A DNA stretch of 64,000 nucleotides, taken from the NCBI RefSeq assembly GCF_014649875.1, contig NZ_BMTW01000001.1, positions 434,001-498,000 on the forward strand. Reading direction: 5' to 3'. The notes beneath the pieces are model-generated. The model made no database searches. It saw only the letters and a list, made by a program, of their open reading frames with translations, and was not told where the DNA came from. The position numbers were made by a program, and so were the translations under genes. Shown piece after piece: positions 31,706 to 39,700 of this stretch. Source of the stretch: Streptomyces rubiginosohelvolus (lineage in GTDB: Bacteria; Actinomycetota; Actinomycetes; Streptomycetales; Streptomycetaceae). Numbering within the stretch: position 1 is the stretch's first letter; the number at the start of each line of letters is the position of its first letter.

Positions 31706-31999
31706 ATGACCTCATTAACCCCGCAGTCCGACGACGAGGACGGGCCGGACTCCTCGTGGTGGCGCTCGGCCGCCGCCTGCTCGGGAATGCCGCCGCAGAT
31801 CGTCTTCGCCCGCCGGGAGAGGGACGCCGCGCCCGCGCTGCGCGCCTGTGCACGCTGTCCTGTTCTGCGCCGCTGCGAGGAGACCGTGGCGCCCGCCGAC
31901 AGCTGGTTCGACGGCGTGAGCGCCGGCCGACTCTGGCGCAACGGACGCCCTGTCACCACCCGCGCCGCGCACACCGCCCAGCACCGAGGGGAACGCTGA
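31706..31999 (+). CDS. WhiB-like (Wbl) iron-sulfur protein, divergent
   Basis: Wbl proteins carry a 4Fe-4S cluster and act with the principal sigma factor. The 97-residue product has the four ligands Cys25, Cys48, Cys51 and Cys57 in the order C-x22-C-x2-C-x5-C. The usual turn motif G-V/I-W-G-G is replaced by GVSAG, so it is a divergent member; actinophages also encode Wbl proteins. It overlaps the next gene by one base (TGATG). Its place beside a tail cluster suggests control of that cluster. Confidence 0.8.
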   Translation: MTSLTPQSDDEDGPDSSWWRSAAACSGMPPQIVFARRERDAAPALRACARCPVLRRCEETVAPADSWFDGVSAGRLWRNGRPVTTRAAHTAQHRGER

Positions 32000-32748
32000 T
32001 GCCACCCACCACGTCCGCACCGGCCGACGACACCGTCCTCTGGCTCGACCTGCTGGTCCGCCAGCTCCCGGAGCTCCTGGTCGAGCTGGCCCCCGGCACC
32101 CGCGGCCGCCCGGCCGACCGGCCCGAGCCCACCCCCGCCCACCTGGCCGCCCGCGACGCCCGTATCCGCGAGGAGCGCCGCGAGGCGCTCGCCGTCGAAC
32201 AGGCGCACGGCCTCACCGCTCCCGGCCACACGGCCGCGCCCCTGCGCCTGCACGTCTCCGACGCGCTGCGCGACATCGGCGACGGCGTCCTGGAGCTCGA
32301 CGAAGCCGTCCACGACAAGCTGGGGCTGGGGCGGCCGCGCCGCGCGACCGTGCCGCAACGCCTCCTCCGTATCCGCCGGCTCCTCGGCCCGATCGCCGCG
32401 GAGCCCCTGCTCGCCGCCCATGTCAGGGACGAACTGCGACGGATGGCGCGGCGCTGCGGGCGCGCCCTCGGCGACACCGAGCCGATGGCCCGGGTGAGCG
32501 GCCGGTGCCCCTGGTGCGACTCCGTATCGCTGCGCGCCTTCCCTGCCCGGCGGGCCGTGCTGTGCGTCAACCCGGGGTGCCGCTGCACGGCCGCGGAGTG
32601 CGACTGCCGTACGGATCCGGCCTTCCGGCACGTCTGGTACGAGGGCACCTGGACCGCGCTGGCCGGTGCGGGCGGCGCCGACCCCGGCGAGATCGGGGCG
32701 GCGCTCGACGAGAGCGCGCCCACCACGCCGGAAGGCCGGGCCCGATGA
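31999..32748 (+). CDS. Putative zinc-ribbon protein of unknown function
   Basis: The 249-residue product has a largely helical N-terminal part (EERREALAVEQAHGLTAPGH, VSDALRDIGDGVLELDEAVH) and a cysteine-rich block at about residues 172-200: CPWC, then CVNPGCRC, then CDC, which could bind one or two zinc ions. I do not recognise a named family. It overlaps the Wbl gene by one base and the following gene by 4 bases, so the three form one operon. Confidence 0.75.
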   Translation: MPPTTSAPADDTVLWLDLLVRQLPELLVELAPGTRGRPADRPEPTPAHLAARDARIREERREALAVEQAHGLTAPGHTAAPLRLHVSDALRDIGDGVLELDEAVHDKLGLGRPRRATVPQRLLRIRRLLGPIAAEPLLAAHVRDELRRMARRCGRALGDTEPMARVSGRCPWCDSVSLRAFPARRAVLCVNPGCRCTAAECDCRTDPAFRHVWYEGTWTALAGAGGADPGEIGAALDESAPTTPEGRAR

Positions 32749-32969
32749 GCACCGGCACGGGAACGCGTCCGCTGATCACCGGCGCCCTCGCCGCCCAGGA
32801 GGCGGCCGTGGCACCGGCGACAATCCGCAAGTGGGTCCAGTTGGGCCGTCTCACGCCCGCCGGCCGGCAGGGCCGGGCCCAGCTCTTCCGGCTGGAGGAC
32901 GTCTTCGCCGCCGAGCGCGGTGCGCGGGGGCGCCCCGAGCGCACGGGCGACGTGCGCGAGCGCCCCTGA
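32745..32969 (+). CDS. Small helix-turn-helix protein, MerR/excisionase-like
   Basis: The 74-residue product has ALAAQEAAVAPATIRKWVQL and GRAQLFRLEDVFAAE, the winged-helix pattern of MerR-type DNA readers and phage excisionases. Its ATG overlaps the preceding stop (ATGA). It ends 9 bases before a bidirectional terminator. No integrase is seen nearby, so a regulator role is more likely than excision. Confidence 0.75.
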   Translation: MSTGTGTRPLITGALAAQEAAVAPATIRKWVQLGRLTPAGRQGRAQLFRLEDVFAAERGARGRPERTGDVRERP

Positions 32970-32978
32970 ACGCACGAA

Positions 32979-33019
32979 AACGAGGCGGCCGCACCCGTGG
33001 AGGGTGCGGCCGCCTCGTT
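32979..33019. terminator. Bidirectional terminator between regulators and tail cluster
   Basis: AACGAGGCGGCCGCACCC (32979-32996) pairs perfectly with GGGTGCGGCCGCCTCGTT (33002-33019), an 18-bp stem with a 5-base loop. On the minus strand it is followed by TTTTCG. It ends the plus-strand regulatory operon and the minus-strand tail operon. Confidence 0.85.
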
Positions 33020-33190
33020 CGTACACGGTCGGTGCGACAGACCGGTGTCCGTCCGCGGTCGGCGTGCGGGACCCAGGTCGGCGCGAGGGGGCTCGGGGCG
33101 GATCGATGGGCGTACAGGCGCTGCCGGTGTCGACGGGCCGACGCGACCGGGGCGGCGGGGGTGGCCGTTCCGGGCGGTACCGGGCGGTGC

Positions 33191-33484
33191 TCAGCGGCCC
33201 CCCGGACCGGGGCGTGGGCCGAGGTCGCCGTCGGGTCCGGGGAGCCGGGCCGCGGGGGCCGCACCGGTGCCGTCGCCGGTCACCAGCTCCATGGCCTCGC
33301 GCCAGCCGCTGGAGAAGCCGCGCACCTCCGCGTCGATGACCACCCGTACAGCGACCTTGTTCAGTACCGCCGCCATCGCCCGGGCCATCTCCACGGTGTA
33401 CGTCCCCGCCTCCCCCGCCTCCGCCGCCACCTCGACGACCGCGGCCACCACATCGGTAAGCCGGTCTCCCGTACCGCTGACCAT
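33191..33484 (-). CDS. Small protein of unknown function at the end of the tail cluster
   Basis: The 97-residue product has a helical, Ala/Val-rich first half (LTDVVAAVVEVAAEAGEAGT, VEMARAMAAVLNKVAVRVVI) and a Gly/Pro-rich end. No family is recognised. About 195 bases without a gene separate it from the preceding coiled-coil gene, so it may be transcribed separately. Coding character is reasonable from GC bias, but it is short. Confidence 0.5.
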   Translation of the reverse strand: MVSGTGDRLTDVVAAVVEVAAEAGEAGTYTVEMARAMAAVLNKVAVRVVIDAEVRGFSSGWREAMELVTGDGTGAAPAARLPGPDGDLGPRPGPGGR

Positions 33485-33678
33485 CGCACCTCCCCTTCGT
33501 CCGTCAGGCGTCCACGCTCCAGAACCGCCACGTCATCGAATATGCGTTCGATAAATCGCAGCGTAGCGCAGCGGCGCCGGAGAGCGCGGAGCCTCACAAG
33601 CCCCACGCGCCCCGAGCACCGGATGTCGCCATATTGGTTGCGTGCTCGCGCGATCGCCTGCTCGGGTCCTCGCCGCGG

Positions 33679-33933
33679 TCAGCGAGCACCCGCCTGCCAC
33701 AAGGCCAGGACCAGTGCCACGCACGAGGTGAGCGCGGCCAGCGACGGCAGAGGCCAGCGGGTGCGCTCCAGCGCGTCCAGCCGCTCCTCGTGCTCGCCGA
33801 GCACCTTGTCCGTCTGGTCCGCGCGCTGCAACAGCAGCGCCAGATCGCCTCGCGTGGTGGCGAACCCGACGTCCACCGAGCGCCGCAGCCGCTCGAGTTC
33901 CACCGCCACGCCCCTCTCCTCGTGCTCCCGCAT
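33679..33933 (-). CDS. Coiled-coil protein with one C-terminal membrane segment (holin/spanin-like)
   Basis: The 84-residue product has a charged helical stretch (LLQRADQTDKVLGEHEERLD) and one membrane segment near the C-terminus (LAALTSCVALVLALW). Its ATG overlaps the stop of the preceding gene by one base. Position after an endolysin and a membrane protein suggests a lysis or anchoring role. Confidence 0.6.
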   Translation of the reverse strand: MREHEERGVAVELERLRRSVDVGFATTRGDLALLLQRADQTDKVLGEHEERLDALERTRWPLPSLAALTSCVALVLALWQAGAR

Positions 33934-34193
33934 CACGGGTGGACCCCCTCTTCCTCGGCCGGCCTCCCCGGCGTCGGCGCCTGCCCGGCGGGCAGGCGCA
34001 GCCACGGCGGCAGCAGCCGCTGCACGGCCGGCGCCGACATGGCACGGCTGAGAGCGGCCGCGAGCGCGGCGGCACCCGCAAGGACGGGAAGGTCCCGTAC
34101 GGCCGGTTCCCCGGCCAGCAGCGGAGCCACCGCGAGCAGCGCGCAGCAGACCTGGGCGAACGTGCGCAGCGCACGGCGGGTCGGATCGGTCAT
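33933..34193 (-). CDS. Holin-like small membrane protein
   Basis: The 86-residue product has two likely membrane segments, TFAQVCCALLAVAPLLAG and LPVLAGAAALAAALSRAM, with a charged, Pro-rich C-terminus. Two short helices, small size and location just after an amidase fit a holin. ATG 34193 overlaps the stop of the repeat peptide frame (ATGA). Confidence 0.65.
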   Translation of the reverse strand: MTDPTRRALRTFAQVCCALLAVAPLLAGEPAVRDLPVLAGAAALAAALSRAMSAPAVQRLLPPWLRLPAGQAPTPGRPAEEEGVHP

Positions 34194-34324
34194 CCCCTGT
34201 TCGTCCCTGCCGGAATCCCTGCCGGAATCTTGGTCGGAATCTCTGTCCGCATTTCTGTTGGCATTTCTGTTGGCATTTCTGTTGGCATTTCTGTTGGCAT
34301 TTCTATCGGAATGTCCGTCGGCAT
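34190..34324 (-). CDS. Possible 44-residue repeat peptide (MPTE repeats)
   Basis: The frame from ATG 34324 reads in four-residue units: MPTD, IPIE, four times MPTE, MRTE, IPTK, IPAG, IPAG, TNRG. It stops exactly at the start of the holin-like gene (ATGA overlap), which supports translation. The start has no clear ribosome binding site. It may instead be reached by a +1 frameshift from the endolysin, whose stop is at 34368, or may be a non-coding tandem repeat. Coding is uncertain. Confidence 0.35.
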   Translation of the reverse strand: MPTDIPIEMPTEMPTEMPTEMPTEMRTEIPTKIPAGIPAGTNRG

Positions 34325-34335
34325 CTCTGGCTGGA
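34204..34335. repeat. Twelve-base tandem repeat, about 11 units
   Basis: Degenerate units of 12 bases run between the endolysin and holin genes; the central four are identical (TTCTGTTGGCAT). Units nearer the ends differ (CCCTGCCGGAAT twice, CTTGGTCGGAAT, CTCTGTCCGCAT, TTCTATCGGAAT, GTCCGTCGGCAT). It is richer in A/T than its neighbours. Confidence 0.9.
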
Positions 34336-34367
34336 TCTGAGCCTCCGTCTGTGCCTGGGTCTCCCTT

Positions 34368-35225
34368 TCAGGACCGGGGGACGCGGAGCCGCTGCCAGCT
34401 TTCCCGCCCCGGCGTGCCGTCCGCGTCCGTACCGCGGTAGCCGAGCTTGCGCTGCCAGGCCGCGTAGGAGTTGCGGTCGGCGGCGCCCCAGACCGGGCCC
34501 GGACCGACGGAGTACCGGCCGCAGCCTTCCGCCACGAGTCGTCTGCCCACGGCGGTGAAGAGCGGGTCCCGGTGGCCGGGGACGAAGAAGGATCCGCCGG
34601 GGAACGGTGCGTACACCGGCGCGGGAGGCGGGCCCGTGACGGGGTGCCCGCCGAGCCGCCCGGCGATCCGGCTCCGCATCCCGGCCATGGAGAACGACGG
34701 GTCGATCTTGCGCCGGGTCCACTCCTTGTGGCCGATGACGCTCGCCGCCGACCAGCCGTGCACCCGGCACAGCGCGGCCGAGAGCCGCTCCACGGCGTCG
34801 AGCTGGGCTGCCGGGTAGGGGTCGCGGCCGGTGCCGAGGTTCTCGATCTCGAACCCGTAGAAACGGGCGTTGCCGTCGACGGCGTCCGGGCCGGGCGCGG
34901 GCAGCGGCAGCTCCTCGCGTACGGCGGCCAGGACCGCAGAGCTGCCGCTGCCGGCGTGGTTGGTGCGGCCGTAGCCGACCAGGTGCACCACACCGTCCTT
35001 GGTGACGACGCCGACGCACAGCGGTCCGGGGAGCTCGGGCGCGCCCCGGCGGCAGTAGCCGACGCTGCTGGAGCCGGCCGTGTGATGGAGCATCACACCG
35101 TGGACCGGCCCCCAGGCGCCCTTGTGGTTGCGGTTGTGGCCGTGCCAGCCGGCGTGTTCGGTGATACGGACCCCTTCGGCGCGGAGGGCGCGGGCGAAGG
35201 CGTCGGCGGTCAGGGGTGACGCCAT
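34368..35225 (-). CDS. Endolysin: N-acetylmuramoyl-L-alanine amidase with C-terminal binding domain
   Basis: Amidase_2 enzymes cut the bond between muramic acid and the stem peptide. The 285-residue product has the zinc ligand region VMLHHTAGSSS, the block FYGFEIENLG and VIGHKEWTRRKIDPSF with the second and third ligands. The C-terminal third (PGPVWGAADRNSYAAWQRKL) looks like a peptidoglycan-binding repeat. No signal peptide is present, so release needs the holin or acts at the particle. It lies between the probable receptor-binding protein and the holin. Confidence 0.88.
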   Translation of the reverse strand: MASPLTADAFARALRAEGVRITEHAGWHGHNRNHKGAWGPVHGVMLHHTAGSSSVGYCRRGAPELPGPLCVGVVTKDGVVHLVGYGRTNHAGSGSSAVLAAVREELPLPAPGPDAVDGNARFYGFEIENLGTGRDPYPAAQLDAVERLSAALCRVHGWSAASVIGHKEWTRRKIDPSFSMAGMRSRIAGRLGGHPVTGPPPAPVYAPFPGGSFFVPGHRDPLFTAVGRRLVAEGCGRYSVGPGPVWGAADRNSYAAWQRKLGYRGTDADGTPGRESWQRLRVPRS

Positions 35226-35513
35226 GGGTGGTCTCCTCTTCGGATCAGGTCCGGCCGGTGTCGGCACGGACCGGGGGGCGCGGAATTGGCGTCGATCGCC
35301 CGGAATCGGAGTCGAACGTCCGGCATCCGCCGGCGGCGTCCGGAGCCGGTACGACCGCGACCGCCCCGGCCCGTCGCGGAGAACGACGGGCCGGGGCGGG
35401 GCGGGACCGGGCGGTACGGAACGGGACCGGGCAGGACGGAACCGGAGCCGGAGCGGGCGGGCGGGCATCCGGCGGTTCGGCGCCGGTTCGGCGTGCCGGT
35501 TCAGCGCGCCGGT
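35226..35513. other. GC-rich gap between endolysin and tail-fibre gene, with hairpin
   Basis: No gene in 288 bases. CCGCCCCGGCCCGTC (35361-35375) pairs with GACGGGCCGGGGCGG (35385-35399), a 15-bp stem. Past it are imperfect repeats of CGGGACCGGGC and CCGGTTCAGCG. The hairpin may divide structural tail genes from lysis genes. Confidence 0.6.
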
Positions 35514-36155
35514 TCAGTGCACCGGGTCGACCCGCAGGAACCGATTGGCGAACGTCGCGGTGCTGGTGGTCGCCGAGGACCGGTAGGCCGGGGTGGCGGT
35601 GTAGGCGACCCCACCGGTCAGACCGCTGATCTGGAACACGGTCGACACGGAGTTCTGCGCGGTCCCGACGGAGATGGCGGCGCGGGTGTCGGCCGTGGCC
35701 GAGGTGACCGTCGTGCCCTGCTTGACCGCGACCGACATCAGGCCGCTCGCGGTGGCGACGCTGGAGCTGACCCGCGCGCCGACGGTGATGATCACCGTGC
35801 CGGACGGGGGCGCGGTGAACGCGGCGACCATCGTGTCGCCCGTGGAGCCCGTCAGAGCCTCGGCGTACGTGGCCGACGTCGTCGTACCGGCGACGGCGTT
35901 CAGCTTCAGGACCGGACTGGGCAGCACCGGGTGCCAGTAACTACCCGTGTAGAAGTAGTACCGGCCGGGGTTGGTGACCCAGGCGAGCATGCCCGTCACC
36001 GGCGAGGCCACGGAGTTGAGCGCGACCGTGGTGGCCAGCCGCAGCACCGTCCGGCCGTCGAGGGCCTGGGCGAGGGACTGGACGTGCAGCGGCACGTTCG
36101 CGGCGTCGGTGGGCTGCGGGTAGGGGAGGTTGCTGAGCGGGGTGAGCTGGACCAT
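35514..36155 (-). CDS. Probable tail fibre or receptor-binding protein
   Basis: The 213-residue product has an N-terminal part (LPYPQPTDAANVPLHVQSLA) typical of phage minor tail and baseplate proteins, a small motif YYFYTGSYWHPV, and a Thr/Ser/Val-rich beta C-terminal domain (SGTVIITVGARVSSSVATAS) fit for a trimeric receptor-binding fold. It follows the tip gene and a short proline-rich gene. A receptor-binding role is inferred. Confidence 0.6.
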   Translation of the reverse strand: MVQLTPLSNLPYPQPTDAANVPLHVQSLAQALDGRTVLRLATTVALNSVASPVTGMLAWVTNPGRYYFYTGSYWHPVLPSPVLKLNAVAGTTTSATYAEALTGSTGDTMVAAFTAPPSGTVIITVGARVSSSVATASGLMSVAVKQGTTVTSATADTRAAISVGTAQNSVSTVFQISGLTGGVAYTATPAYRSSATTSTATFANRFLRVDPVH

Positions 36156-36238
36156 GGGAGAGCCCTCCTGGAAGGCGGGTACGGAGAAGGCCGGCGCCCC
36201 CCGAGGGGCGCCGGCCTGCTGTCACAAGGGTGCGGCGG

Positions 36239-36490
36239 TCAGCCGCCGATGGGCGGGGGCAGAGTGTCCGGCGGCATTCCGCCGTCCCCCTCCCGCGTGG
36301 CCGGGTCATCGATCGGCACCGGAACGGGCGCCGGGGCGTCCGGCGGCGGCTCCCAGGGGGCGCCCGCGGGCAGGTCCGCCCCCGCGCCGGCCCCGTCCGC
36401 CGCGGTCGGGCCGCCGGCACCGAGCGCCGCGCCGGCGTCTGCGTCCGCCGGGTGTTCCGCGCCCGCTTCGACCGGGTGGTCCGCACTCAT
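36239..36490 (-). CDS. Small proline/alanine-rich protein in tail cluster
   Basis: The 83-residue product is acidic and low in complexity (DADAGAALGAGGPTAADG, PPPDAPAPVPVPIDD). ATG 36490 overlaps the stop of the tip gene (ATGA), which supports coupled translation. No family is recognised; such linker-like proteins appear at this place in some siphophages. Confidence 0.6.
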   Translation of the reverse strand: MSADHPVEAGAEHPADADAGAALGAGGPTAADGAGAGADLPAGAPWEPPPDAPAPVPVPIDDPATREGDGGMPPDTLPPPIGG

Positions 36491-38862
36491 GCCACACCTC
36501 CCAGCGTCTCCACGAGCGTCCGGTACGTGAGCTGCTCCGCCGTCAGGTCGGCGAACTGCCCGTACTGCGCCGTCACCATCTGGTACGTACGGAGCCGCCC
36601 GTATCCCGGGTCCAGCGGCGCGTCCGGCATCAGTCCCGCGTCGGCCGGCACACCGTTGTAGCCGGTCCCGCGCAGGACGAGGACCTGCTGGGGGGCGGCC
36701 CCCGCGGCGCAGGTGGTGCGCATGCCGACGATCCACGCGAGGGTGTCCAGCTTCGCCCCGGCCGTGTCCATCACCCGGACGACATCGCCCAGTTGGAGCC
36801 GGGGGTCGTGCAGCACCTCGACCTCACCGAGCACCGGCACGGGATACCGCCCCGCGTCGAGCATGGTCTGGGCCAGGGTGTACGCCTCGCTCGCGGACTG
36901 CACCCAGTCCGAGGCGGGCGCAAGGTACTGCTGCTTGCCGTAGAACTCCTGGCTCGCCGGGCTCCAGCGCGCCCAGACGCGCTGCTTCGGGTCGGCCGAC
37001 CGTTTGAGCGGGTAGATCTGCACCGAGGGCTTGCCGTCCTTGGTGACCGTCCACACGCTCGTCGTCCCGGTGTTGGTGAACCGGACGATGTAGGCCGGTC
37101 CCTCGCGCCGGGAACTCACGGTGACCTGGCCCTTCACCGCCGTACCGCCCGTCGCCGCACTGCCGAACCGTACCCGGTGACCGGCGGTCGAGGCAGGGGT
37201 GTCGTCCACGATCACCAGCGGGCCGATGTCGCTCTCGTCGTCGGCGATCGCGTACGAGACCTCCTGGGGTATCCCGGGCTTGAGCTCCCTGATCCGGGTG
37301 TCCACCTGCGGCTCGCCATGCAGCAGGGTGATGCCCGTCCAGTCCTGGTAGGGCTGCTCGCAGTGGTTGCGGCAGGCGTCGATCTCCTCGCTGACGGTGA
37401 GGGCGGAGATGTCCCGGACCGTGGTGACGGTGGCGTCCGGGGCGGCAGGCATCCGGCTGAACCGTGACGGGCCGCGCCAGCGGAAGACGCCCTGCTCGTC
37501 GAATTCGGCCGTGGACATCGACGCACGGGCGATCTCCGTGATGGCGTCCCACTGGGATCCGGAGACGGCGGGGATGTCGAACAGCGGCAGTGCCGCCTCG
37601 TCCAGCTCCGCGCCCTTGCGCCACAGGTCCTTCTGCTCCCACTCCTCACGCGGATAGGTCGCGGTGTCCGCCCATACCCGGTCGGTGACCTGGAGGCACT
37701 CCACGGCCATGTCGGTGACCAGGTCGATCTGCTGGAGCTCGGAGCGCGGATGGGCGGCCACCGACTCGACGTAGGTCCCCATGCCCCCGACGTGGTACGA
37801 ACCGTCCGGCGCGGTGAGGCGGGGCTGGACCACCGGCAGCACGGTGGTGCCGTTGCTCCGGGTGTCGACCATGAACCCCAGGTGCCAGCTGCCGCGCAGG
37901 GCGGCCAGCTTGGAGAACGTCCAGGTGAAGTACCAGTAGCCGCCGTCGACCGTCCCCGACGCGATCTGGACGGTCCCCGTCGAGATGTCGAACTTCGCGC
38001 TCAGATAGCCGGCGGCGCCGCCGCTGCGGTCGAAGACGGTCTTCATCTCGACCGTACTGCCCTTCGCCAGCGCCGTGTTGACCCAAGCCTCGACCTGGAA
38101 GACCTTGCCCGGCAGCGCGAACCGCGAGCGCGGCATCCAGGACGCGCGCAGCCCCGGCTGTTCGGGCATCAGCGCCATCTCGAACGGCGCGCCGTCCCGG
38201 ATCCAGCGGTACGACGAACTGCTGGGCAGCACCTCCGGCTGCCCGTACGTCGCGTTGAACCCGCCGTGCAGGGAGGCGTACAGCACCGTGAACGGCGCCA
38301 GGTCCTCCGTGTCGGCGAGCGGGGCGCGCGGCGGCGGGCAGGTGTGGATGCCGCCCTGGCGCAGGAGTTCGTCCACGCACCAGGTGGCGGTGGCGACCGG
38401 GCGGCCGTAGTAGAAGCCGTGGTACGGACGCGGCAGGGAGGCCGGACCGCGCAGCCGCTCCGCGCCGTCCAGTGCCTGGACGGTGACCGTGTCGCTGCCC
38501 GAGGCCGCCGAGCGGGAGCGGACCGTGCCCCGGAAGGCGGGCAGGGTCCGGCCGGCCACCCCGGCGGCGTGGACCACGGACTGGCCGGGGCGCACCGCGT
38601 CGCCGGTGGACCGGTCGGCCCACGCCGAGTAGAGGCGCGGCGCGTGTTCGCCGCCGGCCCCGCCGAGCTGGAGTTCCAGCTGGGCCGACGAACTGCCGGA
38701 CACCGCCCGCACCGCCTCCGGCAGGTCGGTGTTGTACGCGCGCTCCACCTTCCAGGACTGCACCTGCTCGCCGAGCTCCGTGCCGCCGAGCCGGGTCGCG
38801 TGCACGGGCACCCGTTCCGGGGCGGCGAGCGCGGCGTCCAGGTTCTCGTCAGTTGACTGCAC
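36487..38862 (-). CDS. Large tail-tip / minor tail protein (Tal-like)
   Basis: The 791-residue product is the largest in the cluster and follows the distal tail protein, the position of the tail-associated hub. Residues about 1-130 look like the hub start (RAYNTDLPEAVRAVSGSSSA). Residues about 250-370 are beta rich and contain EAWVNTALAKGSTVEMKTVF, a lectin-like pattern that may bind sugars. The C-terminal part has VLHDPRLQLGDVVRVMDTA, seen in hub proteins. GTG 38862 has GGAGGT five bases upstream and overlaps the Dit gene by 14 bases. Confidence 0.75.
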   Translation of the reverse strand: MQSTDENLDAALAAPERVPVHATRLGGTELGEQVQSWKVERAYNTDLPEAVRAVSGSSSAQLELQLGGAGGEHAPRLYSAWADRSTGDAVRPGQSVVHAAGVAGRTLPAFRGTVRSRSAASGSDTVTVQALDGAERLRGPASLPRPYHGFYYGRPVATATWCVDELLRQGGIHTCPPPRAPLADTEDLAPFTVLYASLHGGFNATYGQPEVLPSSSSYRWIRDGAPFEMALMPEQPGLRASWMPRSRFALPGKVFQVEAWVNTALAKGSTVEMKTVFDRSGGAAGYLSAKFDISTGTVQIASGTVDGGYWYFTWTFSKLAALRGSWHLGFMVDTRSNGTTVLPVVQPRLTAPDGSYHVGGMGTYVESVAAHPRSELQQIDLVTDMAVECLQVTDRVWADTATYPREEWEQKDLWRKGAELDEAALPLFDIPAVSGSQWDAITEIARASMSTAEFDEQGVFRWRGPSRFSRMPAAPDATVTTVRDISALTVSEEIDACRNHCEQPYQDWTGITLLHGEPQVDTRIRELKPGIPQEVSYAIADDESDIGPLVIVDDTPASTAGHRVRFGSAATGGTAVKGQVTVSSRREGPAYIVRFTNTGTTSVWTVTKDGKPSVQIYPLKRSADPKQRVWARWSPASQEFYGKQQYLAPASDWVQSASEAYTLAQTMLDAGRYPVPVLGEVEVLHDPRLQLGDVVRVMDTAGAKLDTLAWIVGMRTTCAAGAAPQQVLVLRGTGYNGVPADAGLMPDAPLDPGYGRLRTYQMVTAQYGQFADLTAEQLTYRTLVETLGGVA

Positions 38863-39694
38863 CACGCACCTCCACAAGGTCGATTCCGATGTTCCGGTAG
38901 GGCAGGCGGGGCGCGGGGGCGTCGGTCAGGCCGGTGACCGCCATCGGCGGGCAGCCGTCGCCGAGCGCGTACGCGACCGGGGTCTCCCCGATGGTCAGGC
39001 ACGCCCCGGCCAGCGCGATCGCACCGGTCGTGCCGGGCCGTCCCACCGGGGTGACGAAGGCGGCCTCCGCCGGGGCGGTACCGGAGACGACGGCTCCGGT
39101 GACCGAGGTGGTCGAGAGGTACGAGCCGTCCAGGGCCTTCCAGTCGAGCTGGGCGGTGCACACCGCCGGGTCCCACCCCGGCGGGACCATCCAGGACACG
39201 TTCATGCCCGGTGCCACGGGCCAGCCGGTCCAGGTGCCGTGCACCCATCCGACGGCGCTGGCCGCGTCCTTGCAGTCACCGGTGAACACGTCACCGACGG
39301 ACGGCCGGAGCGTGATGTCGCCGACGACGGTGAACCAGTGGTCACCGCCTCGCGCGTGCCGGCTCTGCCCCGCCGCCTGGAGCGGGTCGAGCAGGTTGAC
39401 GGAGACGGGGTCGATGACGACGACCGAGCCGCCGGCGTACACATTGCGCCCGAGCATGCCCGGCCCGCTGATCCGGCGCGCGAGGCGCACCAGGTGCTGG
39501 GCGTCCTCGGGCTCCAGCCACTCGAAGGAGAGCTTCATCCGGCGGGTGGACCGGGGCGGGGCGACCAGCGTCACCTGGCTCTCCAGCGACCGGAACTCGC
39601 TCACGTTGAGGTCCGGGCTGCGGTCCCAGCTCTTGGCCGCCTGCGAGGTCTCCCGCAGCAGACCGGGCTTGCCGATCCAGAGGTTCCTTGCCAT
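38849..39694 (-). CDS. Distal tail protein (Dit-like)
   Basis: The 281-residue product follows the tape-measure gene by 6 bases and is followed by the tip gene, the standard siphophage order. It starts MARNLWIGKPGLLRETSQAA and shows RRMKLSFEWLEPEDAQHLVR and RLPYRNIGIDLVEVRGAVN. Dit proteins link the tube to the tip. The family call rests mainly on size, order and start pattern. Confidence 0.7.
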   Translation of the reverse strand: MARNLWIGKPGLLRETSQAAKSWDRSPDLNVSEFRSLESQVTLVAPPRSTRRMKLSFEWLEPEDAQHLVRLARRISGPGMLGRNVYAGGSVVVIDPVSVNLLDPLQAAGQSRHARGGDHWFTVVGDITLRPSVGDVFTGDCKDAASAVGWVHGTWTGWPVAPGMNVSWMVPPGWDPAVCTAQLDWKALDGSYLSTTSVTGAVVSGTAPAEAAFVTPVGRPGTTGAIALAGACLTIGETPVAYALGDGCPPMAVTGLTDAPAPRLPYRNIGIDLVEVRGAVN

Positions 39695-39700
39695 GTCTGC

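Noticed and set aside
32745..32969. Excisionase of an integrating element
   Set aside because: The fold fits, but there is no integrase or tRNA-end attachment site nearby; a regulator is the safer call.
34204..34335. CRISPR array
   Set aside because: The repeats are 12 bases with no spacers between them and no cas genes are near.
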